The notes beneath the pieces were generated by a model that searched no databases, had not been told where the DNA came from, and was given only the letters and a program-made list of their open reading frames with translations. A DNA stretch of 50,999 nt. It comes from Bryobacterales bacterium. GTDB taxonomy: Bacteria; Acidobacteriota; Terriglobia; Bryobacterales; Bryobacteraceae. Below are positions 1 through 8,034 of this stretch, in pieces. The number at the start of each line of letters is the position of its first letter. The first letter of the stretch is position 1. Position numbers and translations under genes: made by a program. The stretch covers positions 1 to 50,999 of the forward strand of contig JAEUQF010000249.1 in assembly GCA_016789745.1 (NCBI GenBank), in the 5' to 3' direction.

Positions 1-1823
1 AGGTTCCCAACCGCATCGAGATCGATAGCGGCGTCTTTAACCCGCTGCTGGGCGCCTCCTACGGCGAGATTGCCGCCCGCAGCCGCAGCCAGCATTCCAG
101 CCAGGCGATGGGAGTGCCGGAGCGCCGCGGGCGCGTCACCAACCACCTGGTCGTCATCGCCGGCGACCCGGCTTCGAAGGACGTCTTGGAAGGCATCGAC
201 ACCGCGTGGAGTCGTTTGGAAGGTGGCGCCGCTGTCGGCGAGTTGCTCGCCCAGGCCAATGCCGGCTATAGCCCGCGGAAGCCGCAAGCCATCGTGCCCT
301 TGCTGCTCAAGGCGCGCCTGCTGGTCTCCGGCATGAAGGCCCCGGAAGCCGCCGCCAAACTGGCGGATATCGATGAAGTCATCGGCCAGTGCCTGGGCCT
401 GTTCGCCGATGCCGCCGCCGAACGCTGGGCCGTCACGCCAGGCTCCAGCGCGGCCGTGAACCTGACCGCGGTGGCCCGCCTGGACGCGGCCGTCACCTTC
501 ACCGGCGCTACACTCGCGCCCGGCGTTAGCTGGGAGCCGAATGCCCCCATGGCGACCAACACCGTGATGCGGCAGAAGGTGGAATGGAAGGTACCCGCCG
601 ATGCCGAGCCCACCAACCCCTACTGGCTGCGACGGCCGCACGGCACCACCGCCCGCTACGCTGTTCGAGACCCGCTGCTCATCGGCCTGGCCGTGAACCA
701 GCCTCTGCTCGAAGCCCAGTTCCGCTTCCGTTACGAAGGCGCCGAGTTCGTGCTCCGCCGTCCCGTACGCCATCGTTATGTCGATAGCGCCCGCGGCGAA
801 CTCATCCGCGACTTCCTGATCGTCCCGAAGGTTGCCGCGCAGTTTGAAGACAACACGCTGGTCTTCGCCGACAACGCCCCGCGCACCGTACAAGCTACCA
901 TCCGCGCCAATGAACCGAACCTCGGCGGAGGTCTTGCCCTGCAAGTGCCCAACGGCTGGAAGGCATCCACGGCAACGGCGGCTTACAAACTTGCCAAGGA
1001 CGGCGAACAGGCTACGGTGTCGTTTACCATTACCCCGCCAAACACCCAGTCAGTGTCGGTACTGTCCTTGGCGGCGCGCAGTATGATCACCATCCAGTAC
1101 CCGCACATCCCGCCCCAGGTCTACTTCCCGCCCGCCGACGCTAAACTCATCCGTATTCCAGTCAAGGTGCTCTCGCAGAACGTCGGCTACATCATGGGTG
1201 CCGGCGATGAGGTGCCCGCCAGCCTGCGCCAGTTGGGTGTTCGCGTCTCGCTGCTTTCCGATGAGGACCTTGCCAGCGCGGACCTGGCGAAGTTCGATGC
1301 CATCGTCACCGGAGTCCGCGCCTTCAACACCCGCGCCGCCTTACGCGCCAACTTCAGCCGTTTGTTGGCTTTCATGGAGAACGGCGGCACGCTGGTGGTG
1401 CAGTATAACGTCGCAGGAGGGGTCCCCGGCCGCGGTACCACGGAGGACGTCCTGGCTCGCATAGGTCCTTATCCCATCAAGGTCTCGGGAGAACGAGTCA
1501 CCGTGGAAGACGCGCCGATGCAGGTGCCCGATTGGAATCATCCCGTTATGAAGTCACCCAACCAGCTTGCGCCGCAGGATTTCGAAGGCTGGATCCAGGA
1601 GCGCGGGCTGTACTTCGCCAAAACGTGGGATGCGCAGTATGTTTCGCTGTTTGCCTCGCATGATCCCAATGAAGAGTGGCTGCCCGGCGGCATGCTGTTC
1701 ACCCGCTATGGCAAGGGAGCCTATGCCTTCACGGGCTATTCGTGGTTCCGCCAGTTGCCGGCCGGCGTGCCGGGGGCGTATCGCATCTTTGCGAATCTGC
1801 TGAGTGCGGGAAAGACGAAGTAG
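1..1823 (+). CDS. PIG-L family deacetylase, C-terminal part (5'-truncated by window edge)
   Basis: The open frame is already running at the left edge (first whole codon at base 3) and ends at TAG 1821-1823, so about 607 C-terminal residues are visible. The region around VPNRIEIDSG...MGVPERRG resembles the end of the PIG-L (LmbE-like) N-acetylglucosaminyl deacetylase domain as found in long acidobacterial secreted deacetylases. The catalytic AHPDD segment lies outside the window. A beta-rich middle follows. The last ~220 residues (from about base 1150) look like a ThuA/glutamine-amidotransferase-like fold: a hydrophobic strand plus ENGGTLVVQYN, then GAYAFTGYSWFRQLPAG near the end. Family knowledge suggests deacetylation of an amino-sugar substrate in the periplasm; the exact substrate cannot be read here. 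It converges on the SDR gene with only 6 bp between the stops. Confidence 0.75.
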   Translation, partial: VPNRIEIDSGVFNPLLGASYGEIAARSRSQHSSQAMGVPERRGRVTNHLVVIAGDPASKDVLEGIDTAWSRLEGGAAVGELLAQANAGYSPRKPQAIVPLLLKARLLVSGMKAPEAAAKLADIDEVIGQCLGLFADAAAERWAVTPGSSAAVNLTAVARLDAAVTFTGATLAPGVSWEPNAPMATNTVMRQKVEWKVPADAEPTNPYWLRRPHGTTARYAVRDPLLIGLAVNQPLLEAQFRFRYEGAEFVLRRPVRHRYVDSARGELIRDFLIVPKVAAQFEDNTLVFADNAPRTVQATIRANEPNLGGGLALQVPNGWKASTATAAYKLAKDGEQATVSFTITPPNTQSVSVLSLAARSMITIQYPHIPPQVYFPPADAKLIRIPVKVLSQNVGYIMGAGDEVPASLRQLGVRVSLLSDEDLASADLAKFDAIVTGVRAFNTRAALRANFSRLLAFMENGGTLVVQYNVAGGVPGRGTTEDVLARIGPYPIKVSGERVTVEDAPMQVPDWNHPVMKSPNQLAPQDFEGWIQERGLYFAKTWDAQYVSLFASHDPNEEWLPGGMLFTRYGKGAYAFTGYSWFRQLPAGVPGAYRIFANLLSAGKTK

Positions 1824-1829
1824 GCCCCG

Positions 1830-2525
1830 CTAGCTGCGGCCGTACACCGGCACCAGGGCGCCGTTGATCTCACAGGCGCTCTCACTGGCGAGAAACTGGA
1901 TCAGCGCGGCAATGGAGCGCGGATTTACCATCCGTGCCAGTTCTTCCTCGGTGGCGGTGGCGTGGTTCTCGCTGGTATCCATCTTCGCCGGCAGCACGGC
2001 GTTTACAGTCACGCCCGTGCCGCGGCACTCGGCCGCCATGACGCGGATTAGCGCATGCAGGGCAGCCTTCGACACATGGTACGCCCCCATCCGCGGCTGC
2101 GGATTCACACCCGACTTGGCGCCCATGGCGATGATTCGGCCGCGTCCCTGGGCCAGCATGGGCGGCATCACCTCGCGCGCCAGATGAAACGTGACGTTCA
2201 GGTTCACGTCCAGCATGTGGTTCCAGGTCTCGTGCGCCGTCTGGGCGATGGATTCACCCTCCTCGAAGACCCCCACCAGGTTCACCAGCACATCGATGCG
2301 TCCGTGCTGTTCCATGGCCACCGACACCGCGCGCCGGCATTGCGCCGGATCCCGCAGATCCAGTTCCACCGCCGTCAGCCGGCTGGTCTCCGAACGCGCG
2401 CCAGACCAGTCCAGATCAACGCCGACGACATGAGCGCCGCCGTCGATGAAGTTTCGAGTTACCACCTCGCCAAGGGCGCCGTTGGCGCCCGTGACCAACA
2501 CCACCTGATCGCGAAACTGGGGCAT
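1830..2525 (-). CDS. SDR-family NAD(P)-dependent oxidoreductase
   Basis: A 231-residue classical short-chain dehydrogenase/reductase of normal family length. The dinucleotide-binding motif TGANGALG is at residues 13-20, the N-terminal acidic strand end at VDLDWSG (36-42), the conserved Asn at about 110, Ser at 138 and the catalytic YHVSK at 149-153. The usual NNAG is replaced by NLVG at 82-85. Substrate cannot be predicted. Its ATG directly abuts the stop of the upstream bicupin gene (TAG at 2526-2528, start at 2525), so the two are probably cotranscribed and translationally coupled. Confidence 0.88.
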   Translation of the reverse strand: MPQFRDQVVLVTGANGALGEVVTRNFIDGGAHVVGVDLDWSGARSETSRLTAVELDLRDPAQCRRAVSVAMEQHGRIDVLVNLVGVFEEGESIAQTAHETWNHMLDVNLNVTFHLAREVMPPMLAQGRGRIIAMGAKSGVNPQPRMGAYHVSKAALHALIRVMAAECRGTGVTVNAVLPAKMDTSENHATATEEELARMVNPRSIAALIQFLASESACEINGALVPVYGRS

Positions 2526-3428
2526 CTAGTGCGCCTCAAACAGGTGGGAGATCTGTGGGAAGCCGTTCATCGCCAGGCGGCAGGAGGCGCCATCGCCCCA
2601 CCACCGTGGCGCATGCCAGGTGTACGGCGGCACGTAGACTACATCGCCCTCATTGGCAATGACGACGCCCACGTTTTCGATGGGGTAGCGAATCTGGCCC
2701 TTCATGATCAGCCAGTATTCGGCGCCTTCCGGATGGTAATGGCCTTTGTTTTTCGGGTCTAACGGAGGCAGCTTGCTGTTGTAGCCGTAGATGAAGTTGG
2801 CGGCGCCGCGGTCGTCCTCCACAATACGGATAGTGCCTTTCAACTGCCCCTTCTCCAGTTTCTCAGCCACCTCGTCGAACGTGGCGAGCGGCTTGTTGTC
2901 GTGCAGGAACTTGCCCTTCACGCGGTTGTTGAATTGCACCTTGGTCCACTCGGTGCCGGCTGGCGGCGCTGGAGCGTCGCCGCGGTCGACAAACAGCGTC
3001 TTGGCCCCGGCGATGTTGGTCTCGAAAACAAGCGCCGGCGTATCCCCAACCACTTCGTAGGAAAAGATAGTCTGCATGGGCGCCTGCACCATGCCGCCCT
3101 TCTTGGCTGTTACGCTGTCCACCGTCTCAATGTCGAAACGCACTTCGCCTTCCATCACCACCCACCAGGAGCGCGTGTCCGGATGCAGCGCCTTGGGGTG
3201 TTTGTAGCCGGGGGGCAATAGCAGGTATTCGCTGCGCAGATGCTTGTCATCGACAATCAATTCACGCCACTGCTTCTTGCCTGCGTGTTTGGCCTTCAGG
3301 TCCGCCAGCTTGGTATGGGCCTTATGTGGACCCGTGTACACGGCCGGCTTCCCTTTGGGGGCATAGAATACCTGCGCGGTCAGCGCCGCGGTGCCGCAGA
3401 GGGTGAGTGCAACAAAGATCGGTTTCAT
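2526..3428 (-). CDS. Secreted bicupin-domain protein
   Basis: 300 residues with an N-terminal signal peptide (MKPIFVALTLCGTAALTAQ). Two cupin-like halves are visible. The first is around SEYLLLPPGYKHPKALHPDTRSWW with the following MEGEVRFDIE strand. The second is around GHYHPEGAEYWLIMKGQIRYPIENV and VVYVPPYTWHAPRWWG, where the His/Glu pattern HYHPEGAE plus a later His fits a metal-binding cupin. No enzyme activity can be assigned. It is first of a two-gene unit with the SDR and is divergent from the Memo gene across 52 bp. Confidence 0.8.
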   Translation of the reverse strand: MKPIFVALTLCGTAALTAQVFYAPKGKPAVYTGPHKAHTKLADLKAKHAGKKQWRELIVDDKHLRSEYLLLPPGYKHPKALHPDTRSWWVVMEGEVRFDIETVDSVTAKKGGMVQAPMQTIFSYEVVGDTPALVFETNIAGAKTLFVDRGDAPAPPAGTEWTKVQFNNRVKGKFLHDNKPLATFDEVAEKLEKGQLKGTIRIVEDDRGAANFIYGYNSKLPPLDPKNKGHYHPEGAEYWLIMKGQIRYPIENVGVVIANEGDVVYVPPYTWHAPRWWGDGASCRLAMNGFPQISHLFEAH

Positions 3429-3480
3429 ACGTGGACGGAATGTCGGATTTTATCAGGCTGGCGGGCTATGATGAAAGGCG

Positions 3481-4704
3481 ATGTCGCAACCCCTGCCGCG
3501 TTTGCGGATGAATCTGGATTTCATGCCCTCCCCGGTTCCGGATCATCCGGGCCTGCTGATTCGGGATCCGTTCCACTATTCCGACGCCACGATGATCGTA
3601 CCGCCGCCGCTGGTGGAATGTCTGGACATGTTCGATGGCGAACGCACTGAGCAGGATCTGCGTGCGGCGTTGTTCCAGATTACGGGCGACCTGCAGGTGG
3701 GCGCGTTGCAGCAGCACCTGATCAACAGTCTGCGCGAGGCAGGCTTTCTGGAAGACGAGACGTACATGGAGATGCGGCAGGGTCGCGAACGCAGCTTCGC
3801 CGAAGCCGACACTCGCGAGCCGGCCCATGCCGGGGCTGCCTATCCCGATGACCCCGAAGAGCTGACCGAACTCATGCGCGCCTACATGACGGACGAAGCG
3901 CCTCCGGAACGCAAGGAGCGCTGGATGGGTCTCGCCGCGCCGCATGTATCGCCCGAAGGTGGCTGGCAATCCTATCAGGCCGGCTATGCGGGCCTGGACC
4001 GCGAACGCGATGCCGACCGTACCTTCGTGATCCTGGGCACATCGCACTATGGCCACCCCGAACGTTTCGGGCTGACCCGCAAGACCTGGCAAACGCCGTG
4101 GGGTGAGGCGCAGCCCGATCTGCGCCTGATGGAAGAATTGCAGGCGAAGGCGCCCGCGGCCGTGCAGATGGAAGACTACTGCATCGCGGTGGAGCATTCG
4201 GTGGAGTTCCAGGTGATCTTCCTGCAGCATCTGTTGGGGCCGAACATCAAGATTCTGCCCATTCTGTGCGGGGCTTACGCACGTTCCATCTACCAGGGTG
4301 GAATGCCGGAAGAGGACGAAGGCGTGAAGCGCTTTCTGGACGCACTGGGCGAGATCGGCGCCCGCGAAGGCGAGAAGCTGTTCTGGGTGTTGGGCGTGGA
4401 CATGGCGCACATGGGACGGCGTTATGGCGATCGCTTCCAGGCGATTGCGGGGCAGGACGAAATGGCCGAAGTGGCCGAACGCGACCAGCGGCGCATTGCC
4501 AGCCTGAACGCGGGCGACGCGCGCGGCTACTGGGATCAGGTGCAGTACCGCCAGGATGATCTGAAGTGGTGCGGCTCGTCACCCTTCTACACGTTCCTGC
4601 GCGCGATGCCCAATGTGCGTGGCGAACTGTCACGCTACCAGCAGTGGAACATCGACGAGCAGAGCGTGGTCAGCTTCGCGGGCATGCGGTTCCACGGCGT
4701 CTAA
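3481..4704 (+). CDS. AmmeMemoRadiSam system protein B (Memo family) with an extra N-terminal domain
   Basis: 407 residues. Memo-family landmarks start at about residue 113 (HAGAAYPDDPEEL) and run through APHVSPEGGW, VILGTSHYG, AVEHSVEFQVIFLQ, IKILPILCG and LGVDMAHMGRRYGD. The family is related to class III extradiol dioxygenases; human MEMO1 binds metal through two His and one Cys. Here the APH and TSH histidines are present, but the position matching the MEMO1 Cys (DFCHWG) reads DMAHMG. The first ~110 residues (FHYSDATMIVPPPLVECLDM...) form a separate PqqD/winged-helix-like domain. The start is fixed by an in-frame TGA at 3472-3474. The partner AMMECR1 and radical-SAM genes are not in the window. 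The stop converges on the rhodanese gene with a 5-bp gap. Confidence 0.85.
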   Translation: MSQPLPRLRMNLDFMPSPVPDHPGLLIRDPFHYSDATMIVPPPLVECLDMFDGERTEQDLRAALFQITGDLQVGALQQHLINSLREAGFLEDETYMEMRQGRERSFAEADTREPAHAGAAYPDDPEELTELMRAYMTDEAPPERKERWMGLAAPHVSPEGGWQSYQAGYAGLDRERDADRTFVILGTSHYGHPERFGLTRKTWQTPWGEAQPDLRLMEELQAKAPAAVQMEDYCIAVEHSVEFQVIFLQHLLGPNIKILPILCGAYARSIYQGGMPEEDEGVKRFLDALGEIGAREGEKLFWVLGVDMAHMGRRYGDRFQAIAGQDEMAEVAERDQRRIASLNAGDARGYWDQVQYRQDDLKWCGSSPFYTFLRAMPNVRGELSRYQQWNIDEQSVVSFAGMRFHGV

Positions 4705-4709
4705 GGACG

Positions 4710-5579
4710 CTATTGGGCAGCAGGCTCCACGGGCAGTTCGGTACGCCGGCTCCACTCCTGAAAAGACCCGTCATAGAGCCGTATATCCACACCCAGGTAG
4801 CGGCCCACGAAGTACAGCAGCGTCGCCTGCTGGCCGATGTGGCAGTAGACCGCCGTCACCTTGCCTTCGGCCGGCTGGAAGGCGCCCTGCAGCGTCTCCC
4901 ACGGCTGCAACTTCCCATCAGCATCCAGGAGTGAGGAGAAGGGCACATTGCGAGCTCCGGGGATATGGCCGCCGCGTGGCATGCCGCCGGCGTTCGCACC
5001 GGAATGAAACTCCGGAAGGCGCGCATCCAACACCTGTACTTTCGGGTCCTTCAGCTTTGCGTTCAGCCAATCGGCATCCACCAGACGCTGCGGCGCGGCC
5101 TGCACGGTAACGTCTCCCATCGCCTCTGGCGGCGCCTGCTGCGAGGTCTGGCCGCCGGCGGCCTTCCATGCCGCAAGCCCACCATTGAGGAGCGCAGAAC
5201 GGCTTCCCAGCCCCAGGTAATCCAGGGTGAACCAGACCCTTGTAGCCGATTGCACGGTGGTTTCGGCGCCCGGGTAGACGATCACCCGGCCGGAATCCCC
5301 CACCCCCAACTTCCGCAGCGCCGCCTCCAAGGCCGGCACCGGCGGCAACTCCAACCGCAACCCGGCCGTCCCCGTTACCGACAGATCGGCCAGCGTTACC
5401 AGCCGCGCCCCCGGAATGTGGGCGTCGTCATAGCCCCGTTGCGTCCCCACGTGGAGGATAACCAGGCCGGGGTCGCGCAAATGGGCAGCAAGCCAGCCGG
5501 CTTCCACCAGCAGCGAAGGTTCGGCGGGTTGCGCCAACAGCGGCGCGGCGGCAAGCAGAAGCAGCAGGGCGGGAATCAT
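4710..5579 (-). CDS. Secreted tandem-domain rhodanese (sulfurtransferase)
   Basis: 289 residues from ATG 5579: signal peptide (MIPALLLLLAAAPLLAQ), then two rhodanese domains. The C-terminal domain has the active-site loop YCHIGQQAT with Cys at about residue 246. The equivalent loop of the N-terminal domain (VIVYPGAETT) has no Cys, as expected for the structural half of tandem sulfurtransferases. The family moves sulfane sulfur from thiosulfate or 3-mercaptopyruvate to a thiophilic acceptor; the loop CHIGQQ matches neither classical subgroup exactly. A GTG at 5588 would add three residues, but it lies inside the AAGAGGTG ribosome-binding site of the ATG at 5579, so the ATG is preferred. Confidence 0.87.
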   Translation of the reverse strand: MIPALLLLLAAAPLLAQPAEPSLLVEAGWLAAHLRDPGLVILHVGTQRGYDDAHIPGARLVTLADLSVTGTAGLRLELPPVPALEAALRKLGVGDSGRVIVYPGAETTVQSATRVWFTLDYLGLGSRSALLNGGLAAWKAAGGQTSQQAPPEAMGDVTVQAAPQRLVDADWLNAKLKDPKVQVLDARLPEFHSGANAGGMPRGGHIPGARNVPFSSLLDADGKLQPWETLQGAFQPAEGKVTAVYCHIGQQATLLYFVGRYLGVDIRLYDGSFQEWSRRTELPVEPAAQ

Positions 5580-5644
5580 GGATAGCACCTCTTTTCCAGT
5601 GTAAGCCGGAGCGGCGGCGTGGCGTTTGCCACCAACCGGGGAAG

Positions 5645-5674
5645 GTAAGTAGAAACAGTTAGTCGTCTACTTAC
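5645..5674. promoter_or_regulatory. 9-bp perfect inverted repeat, candidate operator
   Basis: GTAAGTAGA (5645-5653) and TCTACTTAC (5666-5674) are perfect inverted arms around a 12-nt spacer. They lie in the 220-bp gap between the divergent rhodanese gene and the PCR-DTR protein gene. No T-tract follows on either strand, so an operator or a leader hairpin is more likely than a terminator. Confidence 0.4.
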
Positions 5675-5708
5675 AGTCTTAATGTCATGGTTCGGCCTTC
5701 GCCGGTGG

Positions 5709-5725
5709 GCAGCCTCCCAGGCTGC
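5709..5725. promoter_or_regulatory. 7-bp hairpin (GCAGCCT/AGGCTGC) upstream of the 5800 gene
   Basis: Perfect arms 5709-5715 and 5719-5725 with a 3-nt CCC loop, about 75 bp before the start codon at 5800. It could be a 5'-leader hairpin or chance in GC-rich DNA; there is no T-run. Confidence 0.25.
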
Positions 5726-5799
5726 TTGCTGGCAGGCCTGCGCCGCGTGTCGCTGGTTATGCGGATGGACGAGAAGAACAAGCCTTTGGAGGACGCACG

Positions 5800-7470
5800 A
5801 TGCGAGGCACTTGGTTTCTACGACAGGCCGTGATGGTGACGGCATTGGCCGGAGCGCTGCTGGCACAGAGTAACTTGACTACATTCACTCTGGATATTTC
5901 TCCACCGGGTATCCCGTTTCGCGTGGATGGGCAAACTTACACGCAAGGGACGGCGTTCCAGTGGGTGCCGGGCTCGACGCACCAGGTACAACTCAGTACG
6001 CGGGTGATGTTCCGCGGCGAGACCTATGGATTGATCAATACCACCGGCGGCGGCGAACTGACGCGTCCCATCCAGGTGCCGAACGGCCCTGTGTCGATCA
6101 CCTACATCTACCAGTCACAAGTTCCGGTGACGGGGGAGGCCAATCCGCCCGCAGGTGGTTCCGTGCAGTTGTCCGCCGCCGGTGGGCAGGCTCCGGTAGA
6201 TGCGCTGGTCACGGTCACGGCCACCCCGGCGCCGGGCTATGTGTTCAGCGGTTGGAGCGGCGCGGCCAGCGGAACCGCTCCATCGGCGCAGTTTCGCGCC
6301 CACCCTGCTCCTTATGGACAGCACGCCGTGGCGCGGTTTACGGCTTTAGGAGGGCAAACGCAGGCAGGCGCGCAGACCTTTATCCCGCTGGCACCGTGCC
6401 GGCTTTTCGACACCACCGTGACCGGCACCGCAACCGTTTCGATTGCCGGGCAATGCGGCATTCCCGCCGGGGCCACTGCCTATGCGTTGACGATAGGTGT
6501 AGCGCCAGTGGGACCGCTTGCCTATCTTACCGCCTGGCCTACCGGCGAGGCGCAACCGCTCGTGTCTACGTTGAATGCCTTCGATGGGCAGGCGACCGCC
6601 AATACGGCGATCATTCCCGCGGGAACAAACGGCGCCGTGAATGTTTTTGCCACCAGTACCACGCGTGTCACGGTGGAGACCAGCGGCTACTTCGTGGCGG
6701 GCACAACCGGTCTCCATTTTTTTCCGGTTACCCCGTGCCGCGTGGCGGATAGCCGCGCGGGCGCGGGCTTCGGCGGCGCCTTCGGAACACCGGCGTTGAC
6801 GGGCGCTCGCGGCTTGCCGCTGTTGCAGAGCGCCTGCGGGATTCCGCCGACTGCGCAGGCGGTGTCGGTGAACCTGACAGCCGTTCCGCGCGGCCCCTTA
6901 TCGTCCCTGCGCGTCTATCCAGTAGGCGCGAACCCCATGGGCGCAACGGTGCAGTCGCCGCTTGGCCAGATCCGCGCCAACGCGCAGATCGTGAAATTGG
7001 GCACCGGCGCTGCCGTGAACGTGGACAGCACACAGACTACGGACTTCATCGTGGACGTGAATGGCTACTTCGCACCGGCGGCCGCGGGTGGCCTGAGCTA
7101 CTACCGGGTGGCACCCTGCCGGGTGGTCGACACTCGTGCCGGCGAGGGCCTAAGCGGGCCCTTCGGACCGCCGGCATTGGCCGCGTCGGGCGCGCGTACC
7201 GTGCCGGTGCCCAGCGGGCGCTGCGGCGTGCCGGGCACAGCCAGAGCCTATGCCTTGAACGTGACGGTGGTGCCCCCTGGCCCGCTAGCCTATGTCACGC
7301 TCTGGCCGGCCGGGACCGGGCAGCCGCTGGTCTCGACCTTGAATGCCTTTGAGGGGCAGATCCTGGCGAACGCGGCTATTGTCCCGGCGGGGGCGAACGG
7401 CGATATCGCGCTGTTTGCGGCGAACGCGAGCGATGTGATTCTCGATGTGAACGGGTATTTCGCGCCGTAG
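5800..7470 (+). CDS. Secreted repeat protein: two 'GW' modules and three PCR-DTR repeats
   Basis: 556 residues, ATG at 5800 preceded by GGAGG at 5788-5792. The order is: signal peptide (to about residue 22); a module with SPPGIPFRVDGQTY and FQWVPGSTH (about 27-108), typical of acidobacterial secreted proteins; an InlB-B-repeat-like module with YVFSGWSG (about 112-182); then three ~115-residue repeats starting near 194, 305 and 430. Each repeat runs from PCR-x-x-D to a late VSTLN-x-F, an ANxxI segment and a terminal GYF. Repeats carry paired cysteines (PC and CGIP/CGVP) that probably form a disulfide. Repeat 1 is shorter, with DTT instead of DTR, and repeat 2 has DSR. The same repeat ends the 1597-residue BACON protein and fills the gene at the right edge. 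A surface or adhesion role is inference. Confidence 0.8.
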   Translation: MRGTWFLRQAVMVTALAGALLAQSNLTTFTLDISPPGIPFRVDGQTYTQGTAFQWVPGSTHQVQLSTRVMFRGETYGLINTTGGGELTRPIQVPNGPVSITYIYQSQVPVTGEANPPAGGSVQLSAAGGQAPVDALVTVTATPAPGYVFSGWSGAASGTAPSAQFRAHPAPYGQHAVARFTALGGQTQAGAQTFIPLAPCRLFDTTVTGTATVSIAGQCGIPAGATAYALTIGVAPVGPLAYLTAWPTGEAQPLVSTLNAFDGQATANTAIIPAGTNGAVNVFATSTTRVTVETSGYFVAGTTGLHFFPVTPCRVADSRAGAGFGGAFGTPALTGARGLPLLQSACGIPPTAQAVSVNLTAVPRGPLSSLRVYPVGANPMGATVQSPLGQIRANAQIVKLGTGAAVNVDSTQTTDFIVDVNGYFAPAAAGGLSYYRVAPCRVVDTRAGEGLSGPFGPPALAASGARTVPVPSGRCGVPGTARAYALNVTVVPPGPLAYVTLWPAGTGQPLVSTLNAFEGQILANAAIVPAGANGDIALFAANASDVILDVNGYFAP

Positions 7471-7519
7471 CAGCCGCTAGTCTAACAGGGTGCTGATAAA
7501 GCCGCGTCTCGGACTTAGT

Positions 7520-7541
7520 CGCCGATAAACGCCGATAAACG
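7520..7541. repeat. Short tandem direct repeat GCCGATAAAC x2
   Basis: Two adjacent copies of GCCGATAAAC, followed by a degenerate ATCTGCGTTC block (7564-7573). A related CTCTGCGTTCATCGGCGG block occurs at 8064-8081 on the far side of the intron remnant. Similar TCTGCG/ATCGGCG strings are dispersed intergenic repeats in many environmental genomes. Confidence 0.45.
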
Positions 7542-7610
7542 CCCGATTCAAAACTAAGAGCGTATCTGCGTTCCATCGCGGTAGGGACGCCCGTTACCGG
7601 CCCCCCGCAC

Positions 7611-7647
7611 AGAGCCGTACGGGCGCACTTGAGCGCATACGGCTTCT
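7611..7647 (-). ncRNA. Degenerate group II intron domain V hairpin
   Basis: Read on the minus strand, AGCCGTA pairs with TACGGCT around an inner GCGC/GCGC stem and a short loop, matching the layout of intron domain V (lower stem, two-base bulge, upper stem). The usual GNRA tetraloop is replaced by CAAG, consistent with decay. Immediately downstream, CCG-GTAA-CGG (within 7592-7603) could be the domain VI hairpin. Confidence 0.65.
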
Positions 7648-8034
7648 ACCTTGGGTGCATGGCGTCAAACCGCACGCCGGGTTCCGGATGCAGAATCCGC
7701 GGCAGGGGTAGATAGCGATCCAGGATCGATCCGAATCGCTCCCACGGAAGGCGATGCCGCTGGCTGCGACGCCGAAGCGCCTCCAGCCATGCCCGTGCCA
7801 CCTCCCGCCGGAGCGTTTGCAGCGCCGCGAAGTTCCCGGAACCGCATGATAGTTGAAGTAGCCCTGCACCACCAACCGCAGCCAGTCTCCGGTGTCGGCA
7901 ATCGACGCATGCCAGCGCTTGCGCAACTCCTGCCGAACCTCTTGCAGTTTGCTCCGCAGTCGCTTCTTAATCGTCCGCCGTTTTACCGTGAACCAGCCAC
8001 CCTTCCGAGTCTTCCCGCAGATGTGCGTGAATCC
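7646..8034 (-). pseudogene. Group II intron reverse transcriptase/maturase, C-terminal fragment with frameshift
   Basis: The minus strand encodes FTHICGKTRKGG, FTVKRRTIKKRLR and GYFNYHAVPG, which are hallmarks of the maturase and C-terminal region of group II intron proteins. At 7834-7839 the frame breaks. Continuing one frame over gives NFAALQTLRREVARAWLEAL..., then PLPRILHPEPGVRFDAMHPR and a stop at 7646-7648, the normal family C-terminus. One missing base near the GGGAAC therefore explains the whole break. The N-terminal RT palm and fingers are absent. Confidence 0.82.

Larger units (their letters stand above)
7581..8034 (-). mobile_element. 5'-truncated group II intron remnant
   Basis: On the minus strand this holds the last ~130 codons of an intron-encoded reverse transcriptase/maturase, then a domain-V-like hairpin and a domain-VI-like hairpin, the normal order at the 3' end of a bacterial group II intron. 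The 5' boundary is abrupt: family similarity begins at the codons for GFTHICGK (about 8034), while the sequence upstream matches nothing in the family. The 3' boundary is placed near the GGGCGTCCCTACC string at 7581-7593. The ribozyme 5' domains and the RT catalytic domain are gone, so it cannot be autonomous. Confidence 0.8.

Noticed and set aside
5645..5674. Inverted repeat as an intrinsic terminator
   Set aside because: It lies between divergent genes and has no T-tract on either strand, so an operator fits better.
7520..7541. Possible CRISPR fragment (GCCGATAAAC repeats)
   Set aside because: Only two adjacent 10-bp copies without spacers and no cas genes; it is a simple tandem repeat.
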